The notes beneath the pieces are model-generated. The model was not told the DNA's origin. It ran no database searches and was given only the letters and a program-made list of their open reading frames with translations. Position numbers and translations under genes: made by a program. From the NCBI GenBank assembly GCA_002897995.1, contig BDTT01000083.1, positions 1 to 64,000 on the forward strand: 64,000 nucleotides of DNA. The letters run 5' to 3'. This document shows, one piece after another, positions 37,992 through 46,128 of the stretch. Numbering within the stretch: position 1 is the first letter of the stretch; every line of letters starts with the position of its first letter. The stretch comes from a bacterium BMS3Bbin10. GTDB lineage: Bacteria > Pseudomonadota > Alphaproteobacteria > Rhizobiales > Methyloligellaceae.

Positions 37992-38615
37992 ATGCTGATG
38001 CGCCGCGGCTTCATCTGTTTCCTGTTGTTGGCTGTTCTTGCCCTTGGGCATGGCCCGAGCCTGGCCGGCAAGATGCCGGTCACGGAAAACCCGCTTTATT
38101 TCCCCGGCCAGCTGCTCGTTGCCTCCCCCAATATTGCCGACCCCCGGTTCAGGAAAAGCGTGATTTACATGGTCAGGCACGATGCCACGGGAGCGGTCGG
38201 GATTATCGTCAACAAGGTTTTCGGCAAAGGGCCGGTCGCCAAACTGATGGAAGGCTTCGGGATGGACCCCAAAGGGGCAAGCGGAACCCTGGCGCTGCAT
38301 TTCGGCGGACCGGTGAAGCCGAATGACGCATTCATATTGCACAGCAGCGACTATAAGGGCGCCAGTTCGCGCGCCGTCGGGGGCACAATCTCATTTGCCA
38401 CCGACGTCGGCATTCTGCGCGCGATCGCGGATGGCAAAGGCCCGAGGCGCGTGCTGCTTGCGCTGGGCTATGCCGGCTGGAGGGCGGGGCAGCTCGGGGA
38501 CGAAGTGGTCCGCGGCGACTGGTCACTGGCCAAGGCGACCGAAGAGCTGGTTTTCAGCGATGGGCCCGGCGATGTCTGGGAACGCATTGTCGGCTCCTCC
38601 CAGGTGCCGCTCTAA
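37992..38615 (+). CDS. YqgE/AlgH family protein with signal peptide
   Basis: 207 residues. Residues 1-26 form a signal peptide (MLMRRGFICFLLLAVLALGH, cleavage probably after SLAG). The rest is a YqgE domain: FPGQLLVASPNIADPRFRKSVIYMVRHDATGAVGIIVNKVFG, LHFGGPVKPNDAFILHSSDY and LALGYAGWRAGQLGDEVVRGDW. Ordinary YqgE proteins are cytoplasmic and have no leader, so this is an exported paralogue. The family function is unknown. It lies 112 bp behind the orphan permease. Confidence 0.88.
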   Translation: MLMRRGFICFLLLAVLALGHGPSLAGKMPVTENPLYFPGQLLVASPNIADPRFRKSVIYMVRHDATGAVGIIVNKVFGKGPVAKLMEGFGMDPKGASGTLALHFGGPVKPNDAFILHSSDYKGASSRAVGGTISFATDVGILRAIADGKGPRRVLLALGYAGWRAGQLGDEVVRGDWSLAKATEELVFSDGPGDVWERIVGSSQVPL

Positions 38616-38625
38616 AGCCGGGGCT

Positions 38626-39018
38626 CTAGCGGGAATCCGCGCCGATGGCTTCCAGTGGAGGCCGGAAGGCACGCTCCGCGCCGATGCCGTAGGACCAGGG
38701 CAATCCGGCGTTTTTCCAGCCGTTGACGGAGCGTTTTCCATTGGCGTCAAGGTCGCCCTCATATCCGTCGACGATGCTGTAGACACGGGTAAATCCTTCG
38801 GCGGCGAGTTCGTCAACGACCCGCGCCGCGCCATATCCGGCCCGGCAGATCACAAAAATGACCGGGTCGGCGCCAAGTCCCTTGCGCTCGATGATTTCTC
38901 TCACCGCATCGGCAAAATGTTCGTTTTTCAGCCGGTTGTAGAATCGCCCGTCGCTCCCGAGCCGGTATCCGGGATGCAGGAACCCATGGGGGATGTTTGC
39001 GTCCGCGCCCTCCGGCAT
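38626..39018 (-). CDS. short rhodanese-like sulfurtransferase
   Basis: 130 residues covering the C-terminal two thirds of a rhodanese domain: FYNRLKNEHFADAVREIIE, the active-site loop VIFVICRAGYGAARVVDEL with the catalytic Cys near residue 58, and GYEGDLDANGKRSVNGWKNAGLPW. The N-terminal part with the DVR/E motif is missing, and the frame runs without a start codon back to the stop of the MFS gene just upstream, so the gene may be truncated at its 5' end. It may still be translated from ATG 39018. Confidence 0.75.
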   Translation of the reverse strand: MPEGADANIPHGFLHPGYRLGSDGRFYNRLKNEHFADAVREIIERKGLGADPVIFVICRAGYGAARVVDELAAEGFTRVYSIVDGYEGDLDANGKRSVNGWKNAGLPWSYGIGAERAFRPPLEAIGADSR

Positions 39019-39081
39019 GCCCTGAGGAAGTATCAGCCATGCGGGGCGCGCGGCCGTGGCGAAGCGGGCGCAAAGCCCGCG

Positions 39082-40275
39082 TCAGGCCCAATGGCGTGAG
39101 CGGAGGGAAACAAGCAGCAGCAGCAGGGCCGCCCCGGCGAAGGCCGCTCCGGTATAGAAGGCCATCGACGCGCCCAGCATCTGCCACGCCGCGCCGGCCA
39201 CGAGAGAGGCGAACAGAAGCGCGATGCCGTTTACGAGATTAAAGATGCCGAATGCCGTGCCGCGCAGATGATCCGGCGCGGCGTCCGCGACCAGGGCCGA
39301 CAGCAGCCCTTGCGTGAGCCCCAGATGAACGCCCCAGATCGCAACTCCGATCATGGCGACGGCGTATCCCGAGGCGCCGGCCAGTACCAGTTCGGCGAGT
39401 ATCAGCGCAACGAAACCAAGCGCCAGCAACACTCCTCTATCCATGCGGTCGGCCAGCACCCCCACCGGATAGGAGGACGCGGAAAAGACGACCATCATCA
39501 GCACCAGTACAAACGGCGACAGGCCGACCGGCAGCCCCAGATCCATGGCCCGCAGGGCGAGAAACGCCACCGAGAAGCGCGCCATCGCGAACAGCCCGCC
39601 AATGACGACGATCAGCCAGTATCTGCCGCTCATCTGCGCGAAATCGGCGCGACGCAGAGGAAGACCGCGCTTGTCCCTTCCGGCCGGAACAGCGTCCGGT
39701 TCCTCGACCCCGAACAGAAGAAACGCCATGCACAGCGCGGCGGGAATCAGGGCGAACCACAGAACAAGGGGAATATCGTCCGACAGCAGCGCCATCAGGG
39801 CAATAGCCAGAAGGGGACCTATGAAAGCGCCCGCCGCATCCATCGACTGGCGCAGGCCATAGGCGGCGCCCCGTATCGCGGGCGGCGTGATGTCGGCGAT
39901 CAGCGCATCGCGCGGCGCGCCCCGGATGCCCTTGCCGATCCGGTCGATGAAACGCGCCGCAAACAGGACCTCGACCGACTGCGCCAGGGGAAACAGCGGC
40001 TTTGTAATCGCCGCCAGACCATAGCCGATGACCGCCAGTATCTTGCGCTTGCCGAGCCAGTCGCTCAAGGCCCCGGAAAAGACCTTGGTAATGGATGCGG
40101 TCGCCTCGGCCACGCCTTCGATGAAACCGACAGCCGCCATGGAGATGCCGAGCGAGACAAACAGCGCCGGCAGCAGGGAGTGCACCAGTTCCGATGAGGC
40201 ATCCATGAACAGGGAGACGAAGCCGAGCGCCCAGACGCCGCTCGGTATTTTCTGCGCGTTTTTCAGCAACGCCAT
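39082..40275 (-). CDS. MFS transporter
   Basis: 397 residues, twelve membrane helices. The MFS loop motif appears as GALSDWLGKRKILAVIGYGL after helix 2 and again as GVLADRMDRGVLLALGFVAL after helix 8; RFIDRIGKGIRGAPRDALIADITPP and GLRQSMDAAGAFIGPLLA lie in helices 4-5. It resembles drug or small-solute efflux carriers, substrate unknown. ATG 40275 has GAGGCGGG upstream. It is divergent from an RpiR-type regulator, and two palindromes lie in its promoter, so that regulator probably controls it. Confidence 0.88.
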   Translation of the reverse strand: MALLKNAQKIPSGVWALGFVSLFMDASSELVHSLLPALFVSLGISMAAVGFIEGVAEATASITKVFSGALSDWLGKRKILAVIGYGLAAITKPLFPLAQSVEVLFAARFIDRIGKGIRGAPRDALIADITPPAIRGAAYGLRQSMDAAGAFIGPLLAIALMALLSDDIPLVLWFALIPAALCMAFLLFGVEEPDAVPAGRDKRGLPLRRADFAQMSGRYWLIVVIGGLFAMARFSVAFLALRAMDLGLPVGLSPFVLVLMMVVFSASSYPVGVLADRMDRGVLLALGFVALILAELVLAGASGYAVAMIGVAIWGVHLGLTQGLLSALVADAAPDHLRGTAFGIFNLVNGIALLFASLVAGAAWQMLGASMAFYTGAAFAGAALLLLLVSLRSRHWA

Positions 40276-40319
40276 TTTGCAGCCCGCCTCGCGGTTCACC
40301 GGCCAGGTCAACGGCAAAC

Positions 40320-40375
40320 GTAGTATTTACTACCATTTTTAATAGATATGTAGTATATACGACATACCGAGTCAA
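40320..40375 (-). promoter_or_regulatory. MFS-gene promoter with two palindromic operators
   Basis: On the minus strand TTGACT (40370-40375) and TACATA (40347-40352) are separated by 17 bases, a good sigma-70 pair. An 18-bp imperfect palindrome with core GTATATAC (40348-40365) overlaps the spacer and -10, and a perfect one, GTAGTATTTACTAC (40320-40333), lies just downstream of the likely start point. A repressor bound to both would block transcription. Confidence 0.6.
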
Positions 40376-40405
40376 CAAGATGAATCAGACCAGGGTCGCG
40401 ATGCC

Positions 40406-41314
40406 ATGGAACCGCCTGCCACCTTCAATGACCGGCTCAAAGCGTGCGCGGACCGGATAAGTCCCGCGGAGCAGCGCGTGGCCCGGTTTTTCCAGGAGAA
40501 CCGCGAAGAGGTTCTCATCGCCTCTGCCAGCGCGCTCGCACGCCAGGCCGGCACCAGCGACGCGACCGTGGTTCGCACGGCCAAGGCTTTGGGGTTTTCC
40601 GGCATGGAAGAGTTGCGGCGCACGCTGGCGCGCGAGCTGCGCGAAAACCTGTCCCCCGCCAGCCGGATGGCCCGAACGCTCTCGGAAGTGGGCGATGATC
40701 CGGGATCCGCCCTCGAGGTGACGCTGGATATTCATCAGAAATCCCTTGAGGGCCTGCGCCGCGACATCACCCCGGACCGCTTCCAAAGCGCCATTCGCGC
40801 CATTGCAGGCGCCCGGCGGGTGTTTATCTTCGGGATCGGGCCGTCGGCAGCGATGGCGGATTATTTCAAGGTTCAGCTCGGGCGGTTCGGCATCGACGCG
40901 CTGAGCCTGACGCAGACCGGCCTTCTGCTTGCCGACAGCGTGCAGAAATTCAAGCAGGGCGATCTCCTGATGATCTTCGCCTATGGCCGGGTGTACCGGG
41001 AGTTGCGCGTCCTGCTGGACCAGGCAGACCGGCGCGGGCTCGCAAAAATCCTTTTTTCCGATACGCTGGGCGCGAAACTGCGCGGCCGCGTCGATCTTGT
41101 GCTTCCCGTCGCGCGCGGCCGGGCGGATATGCTGAGCATGCATACCGCCACGCTTGCCCTTATAGAGGCGCTCCTCGTCGGCGTGGCTTCCGAGCGCCCG
41201 AAGGAAACCATCGCCAGCCTTGAAGCGCTGAACAAAGTCCGGACCGCGCTGGCCGGAAAAGAGATGGGCCTGCCGACCATGCAGTCGGGCGCCCGGGGGA
41301 AATCCGGGGTCTGA
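40406..41314 (+). CDS. MurR/RpiR-family transcriptional regulator with SIS domain
   Basis: 302 residues. The N-terminal helix-turn-helix covers about residues 8-85 (SPAEQRVARFFQENREEVLIAS, ALARQAGTSDATVVRTAKALGFSG); the SIS sugar-phosphate-binding domain covers about 125-265 with VFIFGIGPSAAMADYFKVQL and LLMIFAYGRVYRELRVLLDQA. Such regulators sense phosphorylated sugars or related ligands. It is divergent from the MFS transporter, which carries palindromic operators, and is the best candidate to bind them. Confidence 0.9.
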   Translation: MEPPATFNDRLKACADRISPAEQRVARFFQENREEVLIASASALARQAGTSDATVVRTAKALGFSGMEELRRTLARELRENLSPASRMARTLSEVGDDPGSALEVTLDIHQKSLEGLRRDITPDRFQSAIRAIAGARRVFIFGIGPSAAMADYFKVQLGRFGIDALSLTQTGLLLADSVQKFKQGDLLMIFAYGRVYRELRVLLDQADRRGLAKILFSDTLGAKLRGRVDLVLPVARGRADMLSMHTATLALIEALLVGVASERPKETIASLEALNKVRTALAGKEMGLPTMQSGARGKSGV

Positions 41315-41389
41315 AACGGAGGGTTTTCCCGGCCCGTCCGATCCTGTCTGTTTCTCAGGACCTCATTCTTTCTTACTGCTATGGTCAAG

Positions 41390-41410
41390 ATATTACCTTT
41401 AATGTAATAT
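41390..41410. promoter_or_regulatory. palindromic operator before coaBC
   Basis: ATATTAC-N7-GTAATAT is a perfect inverted repeat whose right edge is 6 bp before the coaBC start codon. This position would cover the promoter or ribosome site. Because the encoded protein carries a helix-turn-helix at its N-terminus, it is a candidate self-binding site. Confidence 0.6.
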
Positions 41411-41416
41411 TGAGCT

Positions 41417-42859
41417 ATGAAACTTGTCTCATGGCTCAAGAATAGTGGAATTTCGGCGCGTGAGCTTGCGTCTCGGGTCGAGACCACCGAGGCGACCATC
41501 TCCCGCCTGAAGAACGGCCACGCCCGGCCGTCGCTGGAGCTGGCGCAGCGCATCGCCGACGCCACCGGCGGCGCGGTGACGGCGAATGATTTTCTCGATC
41601 TTGGCCCCCAGGCGGCCTCGCATCCCTCAAACGGGCTGAACGGCGCGCGCATCCTGCTGATTATCTCAGGCGGGATTGCGGCTTACAAATCCCTCGATCT
41701 CATCCGGCGTTTGCGGGAGGCGGGGTGCGGGGTGCGGGTCATTCTCACGCGCGCGGCGCAAGAATTCGTGACGCCCCTGTCCGTGGGCGCCCTGGCCGGG
41801 GCCGCGCCCTACACCGATTTGTTTGACGCAAAAACCGAATTCGACGTGGGGCATATTCGTCTGGCGCGCGACAGCGATCTCATTATCGTCGCCCCCGCCA
41901 CCGCCAGCCTCATGGCGAAAATGGCCAGCGGACTGGCGGACGATCTGGCCACGGCTGTCCTTTTGGCGACAGATACCCGCATTTTGCTTGCGCCCGCCAT
42001 GAACCCGCGGATGTGGGCCAACCCGGCGACCCGGCGCAATGTGGCGCGGCTCGAGGGCGATGGCGTCTTCTTCATTGGTCCAGGTGAGGGAGAAATGGCG
42101 GAGGCCGGCGAGGCGGGTATCGGGCGCATGGCCGAGGCGCCGGAAATTCTCGGCGTCCTCGAAAATCTTGTTGGCCAGGCCGGCGCGAAGCCGCTCGAGG
42201 GCCGCCATGTGATCGTTACCTCCGGGCCGACCCGTGAGCCGATCGATCCGGTCCGCTATATCGCCAACCGCTCGTCGGGCAAGCAGGGCCACGCCATCGC
42301 CGCGGCGGCGGCGCGGGCGGGCGCGGATGTGACCCTGGTGAGCGGGCCGGTCCGGATCGCCGATCCCTTGGGCGTGAAAACCGTTCATGTGGAAACGGCG
42401 GCGGACATGCTGGCGGCGGTCGAGGGGGCCCTGCCCGCCGATATCGCCATCTTCGCCGCCGCCGTGGCCGACTGGCGCATGCGGGAGCAGAGCCGGGAAA
42501 AAATGAAAAAAACCGCCACGGATAACGAAATGAGCCTCGACCTTGTTCAAAACCCGGATATCCTGAAACTGGTGAGCCGGGGGCATCTGCGCCCCCCTCT
42601 CGTCATCGGCTTCGCCGCCGAAACACGGCAGGTGGTTGCCAACGCCGCGAAAAAGCGGCAGGCAAAGGGCTGCGACTGGATTGTGGCGAATGATGTGTCT
42701 GAAGGAACAGGGATTATGGGCGGCGACAATAATCGTGTTTCTCTGGTGACGAAAAGCAGGACCGAGGACTGGCCGGAAATGACCAAGGACAAGGTTGCGG
42801 AAAAACTCATCGCCAGAGCCGCGGAGCATCTTACCGCGCGAGAGGCGGCGGCGGAATAA
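41417..42859 (+). CDS. coaBC: CoaBC with an N-terminal helix-turn-helix: phosphopantothenoylcysteine decarboxylase / phosphopantothenate-cysteine ligase
   Basis: 480 residues in one open frame. Residues 1-62 are a Cro/C1-type helix-turn-helix: [20 protein letters not shown] followed by [20 protein letters not shown]. After a short linker the CoaC flavoprotein domain starts at about 76 ([22 protein letters not shown], then [10 protein letters not shown]), and the CoaB ligase domain at about 260 ([33 protein letters not shown]). The enzyme makes 4'-phosphopantetheine for CoA. Ordinary CoaBC is about 400 residues and has no such domain. There is no good internal start for CoaBC alone. Its stop overlaps the dut start (TAATG). 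Confidence 0.93.
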   Translation: MKLVSWLKNSGISARELASRVETTEATISRLKNGHARPSLELAQRIADATGGAVTANDFLDLGPQAASHPSNGLNGARILLIISGGIAAYKSLDLIRRLREAGCGVRVILTRAAQEFVTPLSVGALAGAAPYTDLFDAKTEFDVGHIRLARDSDLIIVAPATASLMAKMASGLADDLATAVLLATDTRILLAPAMNPRMWANPATRRNVARLEGDGVFFIGPGEGEMAEAGEAGIGRMAEAPEILGVLENLVGQAGAKPLEGRHVIVTSGPTREPIDPVRYIANRSSGKQGHAIAAAAARAGADVTLVSGPVRIADPLGVKTVHVETAADMLAAVEGALPADIAIFAAAVADWRMREQSREKMKKTATDNEMSLDLVQNPDILKLVSRGHLRPPLVIGFAAETRQVVANAAKKRQAKGCDWIVANDVSEGTGIMGGDNNRVSLVTKSRTEDWPEMTKDKVAEKLIARAAEHLTAREAAAE

Positions 42860-43329
42860 TGTCCCCATCCTCCCTGACCTTGCGCGTTGCGCTGCGCCGG
42901 CTCGAGCATGGAGAAGGTTTGCCCCTGCCCGCATATGAAAGCGGTCAGGCGGCGGGCATGGACCTTTGCGCCGCCCTGCCCGAAGGGGCGCCCCAGACTT
43001 TGACGCCGGGCGCGCGGGCGCTCATCGGAACCGGTTTCGCGCTTGAACTGCCGGAAGGCCATGAAGCCCAGATACGCCCGCGCTCGGGCCTCGCGCTGAA
43101 ACACGGCGTCACCGTGCTCAATTCCCCCGGCACGATCGATGCCGATTACCGGGGCGAGGTGAAAGTGCTGCTCGTCAATCTCGGGGGCGAGCCGTTTGAA
43201 ATCCTGCGCGGCATGCGCATCGCGCAGATGGTCATTCAGCCGGTTTCGCGCGCCGCGCTGGCCGAGGTGGAAGAGCTTACCGGCAGCGCGCGCGGGGCGG
43301 GCGGCTTCGGTTCTACCGGAACCGGTTGA
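42859..43329 (+). CDS. dut: dUTP diphosphatase
   Basis: 156 residues, trimeric dUTPase. Motifs: [38 protein letters not shown] near residue 77, and the flexible C-terminal arm [10 protein letters not shown] that closes the active site. It hydrolyses dUTP to keep uracil out of DNA and supply dUMP. ATG overlaps the coaBC stop, so the two are co-translated. A decayed copy of its 3' end lies at 44418-44518. Confidence 0.96.
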   Translation: MSPSSLTLRVALRRLEHGEGLPLPAYESGQAAGMDLCAALPEGAPQTLTPGARALIGTGFALELPEGHEAQIRPRSGLALKHGVTVLNSPGTIDADYRGEVKVLLVNLGGEPFEILRGMRIAQMVIQPVSRAALAEVEELTGSARGAGGFGSTGTG

Positions 43330-43341
43330 TCCAAAGGCTTA

Positions 43342-43446
43342 CCCCCTTACCCCACCCTCTCTCCTTGAGGGGAGAGGGATGCGAAGGGCTGGCGCAGCGA
43401 TGCCGGGCCTTACGCGAAGGCGGGTGAGGGGTGAAGAGCATATGTT
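43342..43446. repeat. palindromic repeat of the CCCCTTACCCC type
   Basis: CCCTCTCTCC and GGAGAGGG form an inner hairpin and CCCCTTACCCC pairs with GGGTGAGGGG at the far side. Such elements are common between genes in alphaproteobacteria. A remnant of its right end (GTGAGGGGTGAAGAG) also follows the dut fragment at 44523, so it belonged to the duplicated stretch. Confidence 0.6.
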
Positions 43447-43563
43447 CGCCGGAATAACGATCAGGATTGATTTTCAGAAAAAAGTGCGAAATTCCGGCGT
43501 CAGCCTGTCCCCGCCGAAGGTGGGGCCGGGGTCCCGGCAGGGCTGCGCGAACGGAGGCAAACC

Positions 43564-44237
43564 CTACTTCAACGGCTCCATGATCGAGTCCGGCCCGAGC
43601 TTGATGGTCAGGCGGATCGACGTGCGGGCTGAGAAGGCGGCGTCGCTGCCGATGACCGTGCCGTCCTGACGTCCCGCAGTAAATGGAGTCGTTGGAATAT
43701 CGACCGTGTTGTAAGCCATTTCCGGGACATAGGAGTAATATTCATACTCGCTCCTGAGAGAGAGAGTTGCCCGCCGGCCAAGAAGCTTGCGTGTTTCCAG
43801 CACAACGCCACCGATAAAGGAAACTTCGTCGCGGGATAGCGAAAGCGTGCTGGACGTGTTCGGCGTGGCGGAAAGATCATTTATCCGCCCCGAGTGAGAA
43901 GGTGCGCGGCCGTGGCGTGCGAGTGATGCCCATGATGCCCGGATTGAGGCTCCATGCCGATCCCAGGGATACGCCCCAATGATCGACCTCGCGCTCCACG
44001 GTCGATATGAGCGTATTGCCGGTGGCTGTGGCGGCGGCCACTTTCTCAGTAATGGCGGGATCGTCAAACAGCCGGTAACGGCACATCCGGCAGGGTTAGG
44101 ATTGCCGTGCCCGCACCGACGCTCACTGTCGCGCCGCCGACTTGCATGGAACCGGACTCCTGCGCGCCTGCCGGCAGCGTCAGGGACACTATCGCCGCGA
44201 GCGCGGCCAATTTGAGAATTTTGCGGTAATTTGTCAC
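43564..44237 (-). pseudogene. broken outer-membrane/beta-barrel protein gene
   Basis: Three frames are needed to read one protein. The GTG at 44237 starts a clear signal peptide (TNYRKILKLAALAAIVSLTL, then PAGAQ); the middle (VEREVDHWGVSLGSAWSLNP) is in a second frame and the end (TRKLLGRRATLSLRSEYEYY, then more beta strands to GPDSIMEPLK) in a third. Alternating hydrophobic strands suggest an outer-membrane barrel. At least two frameshifts mean no full protein is made. It lies between two copies of the dut 3' end. Confidence 0.7.
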
Positions 44238-44417
44238 GTGAGGCTCCCCCGAGCGCACGAAACGGCGCTTCTTCGTTGCGGGAATACTATCGGATTCCAA
44301 TGGCTTGTTGAGTCTTCGGGGCGCGGGACCCATAATTTTTCTTTCTTCTGTGGTAATTATGGTACAGTTCGAAAAAGCCAAGAAAAAGCAATGGGCTGTG
44401 CTGTACGCATAGTATTT

Positions 44418-44541
44418 GCGCAGATGGTGATTCAACCGGTTTCGCGCGCCGCGCCGGCCGAGGTGGAAGAATTTTCGTCAAGCGCGCGCGGGGCGGGGGG
44501 GGGTTGGTTCTACCGGAGCGGCGTGAGGGGTGAAGAGAGGG
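44418..44541 (+). pseudogene. duplicated 3' fragment of dut
   Basis: About 100 bp match the dut 3' end (from GCGCAGATGGT to TCTACCGGA, with about ten changes plus small insertions) and encode [20 protein letters not shown] in the dut frame. The last 20 bp repeat the end of the palindrome behind dut. It has no start and is not a gene; it shows a local duplication. Confidence 0.8.
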
Positions 44542-44583
44542 CGTGCACTGGTTCCAGCCGCGCCGTTGCGCTAAAACTCATCC

Positions 44584-45417
44584 ATGACACTGACGCGCGA
44601 AGAGATCGACCGCTACAAGCGCCATCTGGTGCTGCATGACGTCGGCGGTCAGGGCCAGCAGAAGCTCAAAGAAGCCAAGGTGCTGGTCGTCGGCGCGGGC
44701 GGGCTGGGTTCACCTGTACTCATGTATCTGGCCGCCGCCGGCGTCGGCACGCTCGGCATCATCGACGACGACATCGTGTCCCTCGACAATCTGCAGCGCC
44801 AGATCATCCATGACACCGCCCATGTGGGCGCGCTGAAAACGCAAAGCGCGGCCGAGGCGATTGCGCGCCTGAACCCGCATGTGGAAATGAAACTTCACTC
44901 CGAGCGCCTGACGGGCGAAAACGCGCTCGAAGTCATCTCGCAATATGACATCGTCGCCGACGGGTCGGACAATTTCGCCACGCGCTACCTCGTCAACGAC
45001 GCCTGTTACCTGGCCAGACGCCCGCTGGTGTTTGCCGCGCTGGGTCCCTTTGACGGCTATCTCACCACCTTCCGCGCCCATGAGAGGGGGGAGGACGGCA
45101 AGCCTTATCCCAACTATCGCTGCATCTTCCCCGAGGCCCCGCCGCCCGGAACGGTCGCCAACTGCTCGGAGGTCGGCATCCTCGGCGCGGTGGCCGGCGT
45201 CATGGGAACGCTCCAGGCGCTTGAAGTCCTCAAAGAGCTGCTCGGGCTTGGCGAGTCGCTCGCCGGGCGGCTGATGATCTACGATGCCCGCGCCTGCCGC
45301 TTCGAGACCGTCAATGTCGCCTGGGACCCCAACAACCCGCTCACGGGTAAAAACCCGGTCATCACCGATCTTTCCATCCATATGACGCAGCAGACGGCGG
45401 AGACCTGCGGCGCATAG
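44584..45417 (+). CDS. moeB: MoeB/ThiF-type adenylyltransferase
   Basis: 277 residues. The ATP site is VLVVGAGGLGSPVLMYLAAAGVGTLGIIDDD near residue 33, with DNLQRQIIH and the catalytic Cys region PGTVANCSEVGILGAVAGVMG. It adenylates the C-terminal glycine of a ubiquitin-like sulfur carrier (MoaD or ThiS). The two CxxC zinc pairs of E. coli MoeB are not seen, as I recall for alphaproteobacterial members too. The carrier gene is not nearby. In other alphaproteobacteria it also follows dut. Confidence 0.88.
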   Translation: MTLTREEIDRYKRHLVLHDVGGQGQQKLKEAKVLVVGAGGLGSPVLMYLAAAGVGTLGIIDDDIVSLDNLQRQIIHDTAHVGALKTQSAAEAIARLNPHVEMKLHSERLTGENALEVISQYDIVADGSDNFATRYLVNDACYLARRPLVFAALGPFDGYLTTFRAHERGEDGKPYPNYRCIFPEAPPPGTVANCSEVGILGAVAGVMGTLQALEVLKELLGLGESLAGRLMIYDARACRFETVNVAWDPNNPLTGKNPVITDLSIHMTQQTAETCGA

Positions 45418-45576
45418 GGCCGTCGGCGCCAAATCCCCGCCCCCGTCTTGAATTGCCATATTTGCGGACTATTTCATCTGTGCACTGTCTGTTGCGCCCT
45501 GTTTGCAAAAATGCGCAGCCCGGGGGGGCGTTCCAGGGGCAGGTGCATGCACTCCACGGATGCAAGGGAGAATGAC

Positions 45577-46002
45577 ATGACATCTTTACGGAGCATATCC
45601 GGCAAGGCGGCGATCCTGGCCGGCCTGACGCTGTCGTTCAACGGGCCGGCATCCGCCACCCCGCTCCCGGTTCTCGGACAAACCGGCGAGGCGCAGCTTT
45701 CCACGAACGGGGACAGCCTCGTCACCAAGGTTTCCGGCTGCCACCGCGCCAGGGCCTATGGCATGGTATACAAGTGGGGCTACCCGGCCTGGCACCGGCA
45801 TGCGGGGGCCCGCTGCCGGCCGGTTGCGGTGGCCGGGGCCGCGCTTTGTCACAGGGCGTTCAGAAAGCACTTCCACGCCGGGCTCGGCAATGTGTGGCAC
45901 AAACATGCCGGCCCCAACTGCGTGCCCGTCAGGGGCCGCGTATGGACGACCGGCCCGAAACTGGGCTGCGTCAAAATCGGCGCCGTCTGGATCTGTGGCT
46001 GA
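45577..46002 (+). CDS. small secreted Cys/His-rich protein with two repeats
   Basis: 141 residues. A signal peptide (MTSLRSISGKAAILAGLTLS, cleavage after ASA near residue 28) precedes a mature part of about 110 residues. Two units follow each other: CHRARAYGMVYKWGYPAWHR-HAGARCRPV and CHRAFRKHFHAGLGNVWHKH-AGPNCVPV, with the shared pattern C-H-R-A, W-H-[RK]-H-A-G, C-x-P-V. A last CVKIGAVWICG could close a disulfide. I recognise no family; metal binding or disulfide bonding in the periplasm is plausible. AAGGGAGAATG precedes the start. Confidence 0.75.
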   Translation: MTSLRSISGKAAILAGLTLSFNGPASATPLPVLGQTGEAQLSTNGDSLVTKVSGCHRARAYGMVYKWGYPAWHRHAGARCRPVAVAGAALCHRAFRKHFHAGLGNVWHKHAGPNCVPVRGRVWTTGPKLGCVKIGAVWICG

Positions 46003-46128
46003 CCCGTTCTCGCATTTCCGTTAAATCCGGAGTATTTTCCGTCATGGGGCCGCATCGCGCGGCCCCATGAATGTTGGGGGACGGGCCATCCTGCCGGTTT
46101 CATGACGCGGGCTTCGGGGAAATACGAG

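Noticed and set aside
39268-40197. 309-codon open frame on the plus strand
   Set aside because: It lies wholly opposite the MFS gene, is composed of Arg, Gln and His-rich low-complexity sequence, and is a GC-rich antisense shadow.
44142-44639. 165-codon open frame reading through the dut fragment
   Set aside because: It is the in-frame part of the duplicated dut 3' end extended by chance into the moeB start; no start signal.
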